From NCBI GenBank assembly GCA_009741485.1, contig CM019230.1, positions 3,932,619-3,996,618 on the forward strand: a DNA stretch of 64,000 nucleotides, written 5' to 3'. This document shows, piece by piece, positions 35,961 through 48,100 of this stretch (the first letter of the stretch is position 1; each line of letters opens with the position of its first letter). Below the pieces are notes generated by a model, which saw only the letters and a list, made by a program, of their open reading frames with translations, had not been told where the DNA came from and made no database searches. The position numbers were made by a program, and so were the translations under genes. The stretch is from Malurus cyaneus samueli (taxonomy: Eukaryota; Chordata; Aves; Passeriformes; Maluridae).

Positions 35961-38900
35961 ACTGGACACGTCCTTAGTGAATCTCATTGACCTCCCAGTT
36001 ATTCTTCTGCTCCCCACTGGAATTCAGCTTACCAGAAATAGATATTCAGGGTTTAGTATCCAAATGTAAGAATAGTAAATAGAGGGAGCTTCGGCCTGTT
36101 GGATCTCAGTGGTGTTTCCTTACTTGTTATAGTAAAAGATTAAACCTAAGCTGAGTGTGAGTGAACCTGAACTGGTATCTAGCCCAGTTATCTAAAGGAC
36201 ACACAAGTGACACCATCTGCTCTTTCTGATAGAGAAATGGGTGGGTTCAAGGTTTTTCAGAAGCATTTTGTGGGCCCAGGTTCAGATGTGCATCCTCCAC
36301 AGCTGAACTCCCACTGAGGCCACCAGAGCTGCACAGAAACCTCTGCAAGGCAGCACCAGGGGCACTTGTGGATGTAACTCACAGCTTGAACATCTCATCT
36401 ACATTTTACTCAGCTTTTGCTCTGAATTGTTCTCTTTAGGAACCTCTCTCTGCTCAGAGTACAGTAAAACAACCATTTTAGTCCTAAATTAGACAAAGTG
36501 TCTGCTTCCAGCTGCTCGCCAGCTCCCTCTCCATGCAAGACAACCTTTGAGGTGATCAGGGGCAATCCAGACCTACAAAATCAACTTCAGCAACTCTGTA
36601 AAAATCAGATGAAGGCCTTGTAAATGTTAATGTTAATTTGGTCCAGTCTATAATCTGTTTTAAATAATCTGTGATCCATGCGAAGGACATGGGAACTCTT
36701 GTGTGATAAATCCATGGGCTGCATAGAAGCAGGAGGCCTGGAAATTGAGAATTATGAGTCAGCAGTGCTGTAACTCCTCTTCCTCCCACCAGTGTCAGTC
36801 CAGAACAACTCCACTGCCTTCAGGGCTGTTCCCTCTGTATGAAGAGCAGGATGAGACTCCGTTCTCCAGCAGGAGATGGAAATATGGAGGCTGTAATTCC
36901 ATCCGGGGGATGGGGTGTGCCTGCAGACATCAATGAGCCACAGCACATCCCCTCGTGTGGTTCCTGATGTCATTGGAATGACTCAATAGAATTTCAGCCT
37001 TCTGTCGAGCTGGGTGTATATTATTCTACTGAATTTAAAGCTTTTGAAATGGGATCTTATTGTTTTTAATAACCTCAGTTATATAATTACTTTCTCATGT
37101 TAGTGCTTCAACAAACATTTCTTATGTTAAATTTTACTCCAGATCCATCCTTGCCAGTTTTAGGCTCAGAGCTGATATATTGGAATAATCCCCTTCGTTT
37201 TAAGTCCCTCAGACACTGTGCTGTTCACATGATGTCATTCTGTGTATATTCCTTCATTTACTACTGGTGACTCATTATTATCGTAGCTAATAGAAAGAGG
37301 ATTATCTCTTTATTAAATCAAAGGCATGGCATTTTGTTGGTTGTGCTTTGCCTCCTTGATTTTTAACCCTTTAAACTGCACGTGCCAGGATTTTTCAGTT
37401 GTCTGTGAGAGGCACGGAGCTGCTGCCAGAAAATCATTCCTCACCAGAGATCATACAAGAGGACCACGATGGAGCAAGTCAGAGCCAGAGCAGCATAAGA
37501 GTCTGAGAATCTGGATATTGGATTCTTGATCACTTCTTTAAACTCATAAAATATAAAATTAATCTCTACCCCAACATCAATGCTTATAATCACAGCTGTG
37601 ATTATAATAGTTTACAAAGACAGTAGCAGCAGCTGTCATGAAGTATTTATACAAATGGAATGATCGATATTGTGAGAAAAGACCTTCCTGGGAAGATGAA
37701 GAAATGTTACTCTGTAGTTTAGAAATGCAAATATTTATCAGTCTTTACTGGGGAACTGCTCTCATGCAATACAAGAGCTATGAAGAATTAAAAGATCAGC
37801 TAAAGAAATATTGTCTGCATTTACTACAGGCACTACTCCGAAACTAGAATTTCATCTAATAGGAAATTTCAGCATTTAAGATTTATTTTCATTCTCAATT
37901 GAAATTTTAGATTTTCCCACGATTTCTAACACTTTCCAAGATTCAGAATTAGCTAAAACTTTTTATAACAATAATATAAAAAGAGTGAAATCTACTATTG
38001 TATGGTATTAAATACCTGTTCTTGTAACCTTAGTATAAAAATGAAAATCTAGATATTAATTAAAATTATGGAGTCAAACCAAAATAATTAAACTTCATAA
38101 AATTCCTCTCAAAGAAGCCAAGGTGCTTCTTTTTAACTTTCCCATGGAAAATTTTTCCAAAAGTGATGCCATCCCTGGAGAAGCATTTCAATTTTAAGCA
38201 AAACTTCATTTATCAATAGAAAACTGCTCTGTCAAAGGGAATTTCAAAGAGCTCTATTTAATTTAAACACTGATCATTGCTGCGACAGAAACAGAAGTTT
38301 GCGTTATGGCAAGAAGAATTATTCCAGAAACAGCTCTTGGAGCTGTGATATCTCTTTGCAGCAAAGTCTCCACGAGGGGCTGGTAAGAAAGGAATTCAAG
38401 TTCCTGTCATCAATCCTGGCTTTCTCTGCTTTAAAGCAGAGGACGCCAAGCTGGCCACCAGCTCAGAGGAAACAGCAGCTGCAGGTAGAGTGTACAAGAG
38501 TGAATGAAATCTTGCTGGCCTGTTTCCTCCTCTTATCTCCCCTGTCACCCATTATCAGACAGCAGATTATAGTAAAGAACACAAGGCTGAAACACAATTA
38601 TCCGTGGACGTGGTGAAGGACTCACAAATCTGCTAATGTTACCAGCGAGCCCAGTCCCCCATTGCAGAACACATCAGCACTCCAGACGGAGGCTTAGCTC
38701 TTAATGAAACCTAAATCTCAGCGCCACAGATAAATTTCAAGCTTCTTGTGGCTTAACCCTGGGAGCCAATACGGCATGGAAACTTTCAGGAATTATCTAA
38801 AGAACAAGCATAATTAAATCTTAGCTGATTTCACATCTGAGGGCTCTGAGCAGCAAGACATTGTCATTGAAATTGCATCTTGTGTTTTTGTTACTGCTTG

Positions 38901-40789
38901 TCACAATCCGCCGTTACAGCACTGCAACAATGGGATCAGGACTGGGGTATCAATGCCTTAAACAGGAAGGAATTTGCTTCTGGATTCACAATCCTAACAC
39001 AGCAACCAGGGTCAGCCTGGTGCTGGGAAACTCGACAACTTTACAGACATGGGTCCTTAATGCAGCTCCACTTATGTAAGCAGGAGCACAGCAACCATTG
39101 CAAAGTTATGCTATTATAGTATTCTTTACTGTTAATGACACTATTTGGAAAGAGATGCTTATCTGGGATTAAGAATGCCCTTTTCCTTCAAATAACTGTG
39201 TACCATTTTCAGAGGAGCATAAGCTAAGTGGGTAAAGAGTGGGGGAAATAAGGCATTCTTATTCCAAAATAATTATCCAGGCACAGATCTGAAATGGGAT
39301 AACTACAGTGGTACAGGCGAGCTTTAAGTCAGGCACAGACAAGGTTTATGAAACACCTTGGGCACAGGCCACAAAATACCTCGAGGATTAGGGTCCAGAC
39401 CTTGAACTTGACTCGATATTCCTGGAAAGGACAGTGTGGAATTCTCATTGTAGCAGCTACTGAGGAGGTAAATCACAGACACTGCAGTCAACAACAAAAT
39501 CTCTGTCCTTCAGCACTCCAGATGTACAACAGGGATACTCAGTGGGGATAATACACATTGTGCATTTCACCACATGCTATAAAAGCTTTTGGTCAACAGT
39601 TTATATTTAGGCTGGAAATACATAAAAATTAATAAGAAACTGTATATTACGGAACCACTCTTTATAGAAATGTGACAGTAAACTAAAAGATGCTTTGTTT
39701 TCATTGACAACTCAATGGCACTGCACTGAAAGAACATCAAACAATCATCACAGTTGTGTTTACCAATGATGAAGGGCTATTTTCCCCAATCTCCTTATTT
39801 TATATATAAATGTAAAGATTTGTATGGATGACTAAGAAATGTACAGGTAGACACTGCTTAAACACAAACTTCCACTGACCCAAGCTGCTCCCCACTAGAG
39901 GGGAGAGAAGAGCAGTTGCTTTGGCTAAATGCATGAAACATAACAAAATCAAAACCACAGTCAGGAGAGTAACATACAATTCTAAATGGAACTTGAAAAC
40001 TTGAGAAGTCATTTAAGGGAACCACATAAAATGCTAAAATGTTTAATGGGACCCATGTGTCCCAGGCAGAGAAAGAGAGTGAGAGAAATGTAACAGAGGA
40101 AATCAAGGAGACAATATGTCTGTGCGACTTGTTCTAATTAGGGGCACAGCGCTGGTGAGGATCATTCATTATAATTTAGTGAAATCTTTCGCATGGCAAA
40201 GGCACCTCTGCAGAGCGGTATAAAACAAAGCACCCCCGGCCATAAAGCCAGTGAAGGTTAATTCCACTCATTGTGCCTGCTACAGCAGCACATCCCAGGA
40301 ATAGCAGCCCCTTTTCCCTGCCCAGCTCGCAGATGTCTGCAAATTTGGCATGAGGGGGGTGGTACTGGGAGGGCAGAGACTCCAACTCGTCTGTCGCTGA
40401 ACCGAGCGGATCTGTCTCTTTTAGCAGGGGTGGGAAAGGAGTTCAAAGAAAGAATCAAAACAATCCATCCATCCGAGCTTTGGAGTATCTGAGCTGAGCC
40501 CAAATATCACCAAGCACTTCCCAATCTCTGCTTTGAAACTGGAGAACGGATGATGATTTGCAGCGGTTCGGGATGATTTACACACACACAGCATGTGTAG
40601 CGCTGCAGTGTTATTTTAAAACTTACAAAGCATCACAAGAGGAGCCAGTGGGGGTCAGGTTCAGGTTTGTGACACCAGCCTGGCTTGCTGCACACTGCAG
40701 AGCTGCAGAACCCGCACGGGGCACGGGGGACCCGATTCACATTGCATTTGCTATGGTGTGTTTTAGGAGTAATTCTATTTAAATGTGGG

Positions 40790-40990
40790 TCAGATTCTTA
40801 GCTGGTGTAAAGCAGCTGAGCTGCCTGCATTCCAGTGCAGATAAACTAATTCACACCAGCTGAAGGCCGGGCCAGTGGAATTACATTGCTGTAAATCCAG
40901 TGCCAGATCAGAACGGTGTTAACCTGTGTTAGCGCTGGTGGAACTGAGAACAGAATTTAACCCACAACATTTTGACACCATTCCAAATAT
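40790..40990. repeat. Ancient interspersed repeat relic with imperfect inverted repeat
   Basis: TTAGCTGGTGTAAA near 40799 is mirrored by TTCACACCAGCTGA near 40850, giving an imperfect hairpin with arms of about 14 bases. The following GGAATTACA...GTAAATCCAGTG and 'GAATTTAACCC' resemble the palindromic 'gtgtaaat...atttacac' relics common in sauropsid genomes. I cannot assign a family name with certainty. Confidence 0.5.
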
Positions 40991-41378
40991 TCGTAAAACC
41001 CATAATAATTTTAAGTGTAAATGTGCCAAATTCACCCTGGTGTCATTCAGAGTCCAAAAAAACTACACCCTAGGGATAAATTTGGCTCTGCATATTTAAT
41101 CTGAGTACACGGCATCATCCCAGCAAGGGAAGCAAATGAGCAATAAACATAAGTTTGCTGTTAGATGTTGTCTCCTTGCTCCTCAGCTTTCTAGTACACT
41201 TTGTTTTTGGAGCTTATTTAAACGAGCAGTTTATGGTTTGATCAAGTCCTAAACAGGAAACCTAAAGGGTTTGTAAAACATTGAGTGTTCTCATTACAAC
41301 TGACCTAAAAAAAACCCCGCAAGCACAGCAATCTTCATTTCTATTATACCTGCTGCTCCTGCGATGGGAATGTTTTCT

Positions 41379-41520
41379 GGTGGTTAGCACAGACATTGGG
41401 GAGTCAGGATTCTTGAGGTCTAACTCTCAGCTCTGCCACTGGCTTGTTGTGTGGGCTTGGGGGAATTATTTAAGTTCTCTGTGCCTGAGTTCACTTATAT
41501 GGTGTGGGACAATTAATGAT
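41379..41520 (+). mobile_element. MIR-type SINE relic, nearly full core
   Basis: The order of blocks is that of a MIR SINE: GGTGGTTAGCACAGA, then GAGTCAGGATTCTTGAGGTC, CTCTGCCACTGGCTTGTTGT, GTGGGCTTGGGGGAATTATT and TAAGTTCTCTGTGCCTGAGT. This is an unusually recognisable copy for such an old family. The open frame across it has no meaning. Confidence 0.8.
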
Positions 41521-43808
41521 CACCAAAGGGCTCTGGGTTCCTCCGATGGAAACAGAAGGGGTAGTGTTCAGAAGAATGACAGGAATGCCCTCCCCTTTTC
41601 TGTGTGATATTATGGTAACACACTAATCAAGTTACGCCATAAAATAGCCATAATAAACATTACAGTACCGTAAAAATAACAATAGTAGTACTAAGACATA
41701 TAGATAATAATACAGAGTTATTTATAAAGCTGCTCGTTACCACGTTGCCAGGCACCTCATACACAAATCAGAGAGCATCTCCAACCAAAATTGCTTTGGG
41801 TGAGAGTGGAAGTCCATTGAATTCCAAAGAGATTCTGTCCAGCCATGCCAATCAATGTGGCACTGCTCCAATTTCAGGGAATTTCAGCAGTTTTCTCCAG
41901 AAAAAAGTCCTGCCCACTTACACAACTCCTTTTTAGATCTCAGCAATAATAAATTATGATAAAGCATGCTGAAAAAAAAAAAAATTGAAAACCTAGATGA
42001 ATTGCCTTTTCCTGACTCTAGAGCTCCAACCCTCACAAGACTTCTGAAACAATATTTCAGGGCAGTGCTCCTCGTTTCCCTCCTCCTCAAACACACTGAA
42101 TATAATTTTCGTTTGTGCTGGTGTGAGATGGCAAGACTCACTTTTTTCACGGATTGAAGAAATCATATGTCAAAGAATGGGAACAATCCAGATCACCAGT
42201 TTCTTTTTTCCAGCTCAAGCTGGCAGAACCTGCTGAGGACAAGGAGCACAGGACAGGGTCACCACACCAGAGGAGGAATTGGGTGCACAGTAAAAGGACT
42301 GAAGGGCCTGGCCAGTGACCTAAAGCAGGCTCTTGGACAGGACAGGGCACAGCACAGGCTATTTTAAACCAGCTCTGTCTCTGTGTGCCTTTGAAAGGGG
42401 GATTATGAGGAGTAATGTTCATGGAGAATTTCAGTGGTGGACTCCAGTACATGATGTGTTACCCTCCCTTAACAGACACCAACTCACTGCTTCCACTGCT
42501 GTGACTCCAGGTGCCTGTGTTTCCTTAATTTCAGGCAGAAACCCGGTGTTTTTTGGCTGATGATGTTAATTTTTAAGACTAAATGAAAACAATGATATGG
42601 TCTTAAATATCTTAATACATAGGATACACATTACACTGCCTAAACACCATTAAAGTGGATGTGAGACACCAGTCCCAGGTCCATCCACAGGTGCATTTAC
42701 ACCAGGATGTTCACCTGCTGTTTGAATTGCAAAACAGAAAAATTCGTACTGGAAATGACAGAATTTGAACTGACTTGATAATAAAAGTGATTTCAGTATA
42801 ATAAAATCCCACAAACGTCTCAGATGAGGGGCAAAATAGGTGGCAACAACATGAACTCTGTGATTCAAAACAGCATAAGCACCAGGGACTAGGAGAAGCC
42901 AATTTATCAGGCTACTCCTTAACAGAGTAGAGTAGCACAAAACCAGAATTACTAAAAACTCGCTTTTCTAAATGAAGGGAATATGCTCTAAAAGAATTTT
43001 AAAGTTGATTCACTAGGTAGGGGATCACTGGTTCAAGCAGTGAGTTTAATTTTTAGGTTTCCTATCAGGCTACTGTATAAGTAGTTTCTGTCTGTCTGCT
43101 GGGGGAGAAACAGAAATTAGAGTTCAGAGAAAAACAAGATTAGAAGTTTTGTGCCGGGGAAAAAAAGTATGGATCTTGCTCCCTCACAAGGCTTGGAAAC
43201 ACTTTATAAGCAGATATGAAAATGGAGGTATGAGGAAAACACAGAACTGTAGAATGCCTTGAGTTGGAATGCTATGACTGAGTCTTTTTTAGACATTATG
43301 AAAGTACCCAAACTGGAAACAGCTCAGGGACTTCAGCTCATGGGCTTTACCCAGGAAAAGACTGAGATGACCCCCTCAGTCCCCTTGTCTACAACTCAGT
43401 GTTTTATTTCTCACCATCACATTTTGGAGCTGAGGGTGTAATCCAGTGCTATCACCACTTCAGGAATACTCAATGGATCCAGTTTTCAATTCTGGGTCTC
43501 AGATGGATTCCAAACACAGGATAAACACCATTATCCATGGAACAGCCATCGCTGTTCCATCCTAAGACACAAGATTTTCCTGGGCAGGCCAGAAGCAAGT
43601 GCCAGTTGTGTTTGATGAGCCATGGCATGTGATGTGCTATGCAAAGGTCTGGGAGTGCCCAGGCCCTGCTCCAGCCCTGTGTGAGCCGAGGAGAGGCTGC
43701 ACATCCCTCTTTGTGTTCTTCATCACTGACTGATCCTCCCGTTGAAATCCAAGGGAGTCTGAAAGCATTTAACTGCCTCACAAAGATATGTCATGCGATC
43801 TAACATTC

Positions 43809-43975
43809 TGAGCACAGAACTGGGAGCCAGGAGCTTTTAATGGTGCCTGTAGGAATTGGAGCCAAATCACTTAACCTCTTTGCTTCTCGGCTTCTCATCC
43901 ATAAAAAGAAAACTATGCTCGTGCTGCTGGCTGGGGTTTTATGAGAGTTAATTCATAGACCTGTATGGAAAATGA
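43809..43975 (+). mobile_element. MIR-type SINE relic
   Basis: Blocks in MIR order: CAGAACTGGGAGCCAGGAGC, then CCAAATCACTTAACCTCTTT, CTTCTCGGCTTCTCATCCAT, 'AAAAAG', and a 3' part reading GGGTTTTATGAGAGTTAATT followed by CATAGACCTGTATGGA. It lies about 300 bases before the CpG-rich patch that starts near 44210. Confidence 0.75.
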
Positions 43976-44296
43976 CTCCTCCTTTGCTGCAGAAATGCAA
44001 ACTTTGTATTTAAAAGTAATCTTAAATATGAGTAATTTCAATAGAAACTAAGAGCAGACAGAAGTTTAAAATTTTGGCTGAATTGCTCTGGAGGGAAACA
44101 CATTTATTCTGCAAAGGCAGCTCTCCATTGTGAAAAAGATGGTTTGGGCTTGTTTTTGGAAATTCATTTTTCCACTGAAAAACAAATTTTGGCAAAATAT
44201 CAGCGGCCAGTCCTACCGAGTGCGATGTTCATGTACAGCCCTCGAGAGGAGCCGGGACCGGGGGCAGCGGGAGCGGCTGCGGGAGCGAGACCGACA

Positions 44297-44310
44297 CCGC
44301 TAGAGGGCAG
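44297..44310 (+). promoter_or_regulatory. Near-consensus CTCF-binding motif
   Basis: CCGCTAGAGGGCAG matches the vertebrate CTCF core consensus CCASYAGRKGGCRS at 13 of 14 positions; only the third base (G for A) deviates. It is followed by a G-rich flank. Occupancy is not shown by sequence. Confidence 0.6.
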
Positions 44311-44340
44311 CGGGGGAGCGGGGAGCGGGCACGGCCGCGG

Positions 44341-44786
44341 GACGGACGGAACGGAGGAATGGATGGATGGATGGGATCATGGGATGGGATGGGATAGATG
44401 GGATGGGATGGGATCCATAGATAGTATGAGATGGGATGAGGATGGGGGGGATGGATGGGATGGGATGGGATGGGATGGGATGGGATGGGATGGGATGGGA
44501 TGGGATGGATGGGATGGGATGGGATGGGATCCATGGGTTAGTAGAGAATGGGATGGGTGGGATGGGAACAGACGGGAACGGAACGGATGGGATGGGAACG
44601 GATCGGATCGGACTGGACCGGATCGGAACGGATCGGGTGGGATGGATGGGAACGGATCCAATCGGATCGGATGGGAACGGATCGAATTGGATGGCGTTGG
44701 ATTGGATCGCATCGGATCGGGTGGCACCGGGGTGGCCTGGCTGGGCTTGACTCAGCACAGCTCGGCTCGGCTCGGCTCGGCTCGGT
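44341..44786 (+). repeat. Compound pentanucleotide array: GGGAT, GGAAC/GGATC, then CTCGG
   Basis: Three pentamer zones follow each other. From about 44341 to 44570 the unit is GGGAT, with runs of more than ten perfect copies around 44457-44530. From 44570 to about 44730 it degrades into GGAAC, GGATC, GGATT and GGACC. At 44761-44786 it is CTCGG. The GGGAT runs satisfy the G3-N2 quadruplex pattern on the plus strand. Open frames (WDGMGWDG on plus, SHPIP on minus) are repeat by-products. Confidence 0.93.
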
Positions 44787-45100
44787 CCCGGGCAGCTCCA
44801 GCCCCTCCCGCTGTCAATGGTTCCGCTGCTCGGGGACACCGGGGGATGCGGTGACAGCGAACCCCGAGCGCTGCCGGCCCCGCTCCGCCGCTCCCGGGCT
44901 GCCGATGCGCTGCCAACGCCGCGCTCCCACCCGCCAGCTCCGCTGATGAAAATCCCACCCCGCTTCGGTCACTGCTGATCTCACGGACGGGATCGCTGCG
45001 CTCAGGCGGGCTCCGGGCTGCTCACGCCGATCCCATCGAAGTTAACACGGGGAGAATGAACCCGGCACCCGCGTCAGTGCCGGGATGACTGATGGAACGA

Positions 45101-48100
45101 GCCGCTGATGTGAATAAGGCATTCACGATCCAGCGCTGAATTAATTACAAGATGCTTGGCTACTTGGGAAGAAAAGGAACAAGATTTGTCTGGTCAGGAA
45201 TGAAAGTATGCTTCGTTCCAGGCTGTTTTCTGCCATTCTTCAAAGAGTAGCAGAACAGACAGAAAGATTTTGCTGAAGTTTTTATTCCCCAAGTATGGAC
45301 AGTGACTTTTAGCTGATAGTCATAGGAAGAGAAAAATAATCCCAAAGTAGCTGGGACTAAATGCAGTATTGTAGATCCATGTATTCACAATACTCAAGGT
45401 GAGCACAAGCAATCGGAGTGTGGTGGGCTGTTACCAACTTGGCTGTACAGGTAAAGGGCACACTGCAGCCTGGGCTGGGCAAACAGAGCCTGAGCCACCA
45501 CCTCAAGCACAAGGGCCACAGACTTTCCCTGATGGCCATTCCAATGCCAGAATCTCCCAGGAACTGCCTGGAGCTGAAGAACCAGACTGTGTCTCTGCAG
45601 TAGCCCGTGTTCTTTCCTGGTGCTGATGCACCAAATTCCATTTATGAACAGCAGTGATTTGTGTGCTCCAGCAGAGAGACGTGACTGACCTCCCTCTGCC
45701 TGGCAAACGGCATTTTGCTCAGGTGGCTCAGTGTTACCCTGCCAAACTAAAGCCAGCAACAACACCCATTCCCTCCCTCCGTCCCTCCCAAAGATGGGGC
45801 TCTGTGAAGCGCTGAGATGGTGGAACAGATGTGGCCAGACACACACAAAATATCCTCGACATGAAATAGATAGAGTCACGTTCCACCAGGCCTGTTCCAC
45901 CACGGGCAAAGCCAGCCAGGAGATGACTGGAACGTGGATGTGGAGCACGGGGCTGTGGTGTGTGCACAGTGTGGTGGCTGTCACCCCTCCTTGCCACCTC
46001 AGGAGCCTGGCACAAGGCAGCTGCCACTCAGGCTCATTTGAATAATTCCCACATACATTCCAGATGTTGACCACATGGCTTGCCTTTGTGAGGCTTCAAA
46101 ATAAGGGGGGAAGGAAGGAAAAGGGTGAAGTGTTTTTTTTTTTGTTTTTTTTCAGTGTCCATATTTGTTTTCTACACAGATGTTTGTAGTTGTGCAGAGT
46201 AAATAAGCATAAATCAGACCTTTTTTTTTTAAAGTGCACTATATGATTTGTATTTATGGAACATGCACAAAACTCAGTGGAGCTGACAGAGCTGTGGGCT
46301 GCTGACCATATATTGTCCTATAATAAAAGACCTATATATTGATTTTAGGGACATGAAAATCCTACAATAACCCCACTGATCAATAACACAAACATTAATG
46401 TCGTTGATCTGTGCAGCAAGTGCTTGAAATGAAATGGGTTTGAGTGGGTGGGTGAATTCCTGTTCTCCCCAGGAGCTGGGACAGGTCTTTAGTGCTGCTG
46501 CCAAAGACTGGCTGTTAACAGAGTAATTAAGCTCAGCTCAAATAAAGACAAGAAATTTTTTTTTCTTCTCTTATGAGCTCCCTTGTTTCAGAGTTTTCTC
46601 TTTTCCTGCCTAATTTGAGATTTTTGTAAATCAAACATGCAGAAGTTTAAGACTGTGGAGGGGAAATAATTTCCTTGCAGACTGCAATTCTTCATCTCAA
46701 CCTGGAGAGGGTGGAGTGGAATATGACAAAATCACAGAAAGTTTCAGGTATCCTCATTTCTCAAAAGTGTCCTCTGCTAAAGGCTGACCTGTCACAATCA
46801 CCATCCAGATTCTGGGATCAGCATTCACCTTTCTCAGTCCAGCATCAATCCCCACTCAGATCTGTGTTCACCAGACAGGGAATATCATACCTTCAGGCAC
46901 AGCCTCCCACAGGGGTTGAGTGTTAATCACAGTGTCTTGAAGACAAACCCTATGGTGTTTGTGACTCACAGGCACACCTCTGAGTCACTGCTCTCATTAT
47001 TTCTCTTGGGGGTAGAAATGACAACATCTTCCTGCAATGCTGACCCTGCTGTTTTGTACCTACTCTAAAATTCAAGCCAACATTCCTTCCTCGCTCTACC
47101 TGCTGGAGTAAGGAAATCACTTGATGAGTGAATCCTCTTCATGCCATCACACCCAGATCTGAAGCTGAAGGGTGAATTTTCTGAGTAGCCCAATTCACTG
47201 CAATGGAATTACCTGTTGAGTGATGCAGTGCCAGCTCTGAGGCACGACGACAAAACACAGTTTATAGCTTGAGCTCATGGAATGAGATGACAGGAAAAGC
47301 ACTTTAGTGTTGCCAGACAGAATGAAGGCCTATCATAGAAACAGTCCTGGAAAAAGCTGGGAGAAAAAAAAAACAACATTGAATCCTTTGGTTTGCAACT
47401 CACACTGGCTATGGGAAGAGCTATCAATCATTACATCAATTGAAAAATAAGCTTCTTGCTGTCATTCTCTCCTGAAGCAGCTGAAATCCAGAGCAGCTCA
47501 AAATGACATGAATCCTCACCAGATCTGAGATCAGGTCTCTATCATGTACCAGTCTCTTGGTACCCAGGGTTTAGTGCTATTCAGCCAGGACTGAGAGCAA
47601 AAAGAACATCTTTCTATGTCACAGAATATCACCACTTCAGCAGATGCCACTGAATCTATTTCCTTCAAAGTAATGAAGTGAGATTGTTTATGAGAATGTT
47701 TTCAAAGGGCTGAACCTGCAAGGTCCTGTTCACAATTCAGGAAATGACAGAATATAAATCAAGTCCAAATCAGCCAAGCTCGTACAAAATTCACTACTGG
47801 AACGCAGCGACAGCAGCAACATCTTGTTCTTTTGGTGTAATGACTGTTGATGCTGGGATTTAGGAGGATTACGTTGATCTAGGAAAAAGTGGGGAATATT
47901 AATACACAAAATTGTTAAATGTCAAATCAAATCCTTTAATAACGTGTGTGTCTGGTCGAGGATGGGAGTGCTTTCAAAACGAGCTACAAATATTCAAGAA
48001 ATCCATTTGGCAAGTTCAAACAAATAGCCCAAATCAATTACACACGCAGTATTCTTTAGGGGGCACATTTTCAGCATAGTCTGTGGAGAATTAAGCCCTC

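Larger units (their letters stand above)
32438..39890. other. Gene-desert sequence, no gene seen
   Basis: About 7.4 kb. Shortly after the minisatellite the sequence is locally GC-richer (32440-33120), then AT-rich. Small items are listed separately: a possible CR1 tail near 34044 and a GC-rich patch at 35700-35960. AT-rich tracts are prominent at 37060-37140 and 37850-38110. None of the open frames has a recognisable product. Confidence 0.4.
44210..45100. promoter_or_regulatory. Intergenic CpG-rich patch
   Basis: A 0.9-kb stretch with abundant CpG inside AT-rich desert. It contains the CTCF-like motif at 44297 and the pentanucleotide array at 44341-44786, followed by a non-repetitive GC-rich part at 44787-45100. 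No coding exon is recognised, since the frames follow the repeat. It could be a distal CpG-island enhancer or boundary, or the promoter of an unannotated non-coding RNA. Confidence 0.5.

Noticed and set aside
39892..39905. CTCF-like match CCACTAGAGGGGAG
   Set aside because: It lacks the essential C of GGC and has no supporting context.
44341..44570. Telomere-like G-rich repeat
   Set aside because: The unit is GGGAT, a pentamer, not TTAGGG; there is no sign of an interstitial telomere.
44144..44854. 236-codon plus frame with WDGMGWDG repeats
   Set aside because: It is the translation of the GGGAT array.
45394..46074. 226-codon minus-strand frame with overlapping frames on both strands
   Set aside because: No recognisable domain, no start or splice context and no family match from reading; local GC content makes stops scarcer. 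It could be a degraded repeat, but I could not name one.
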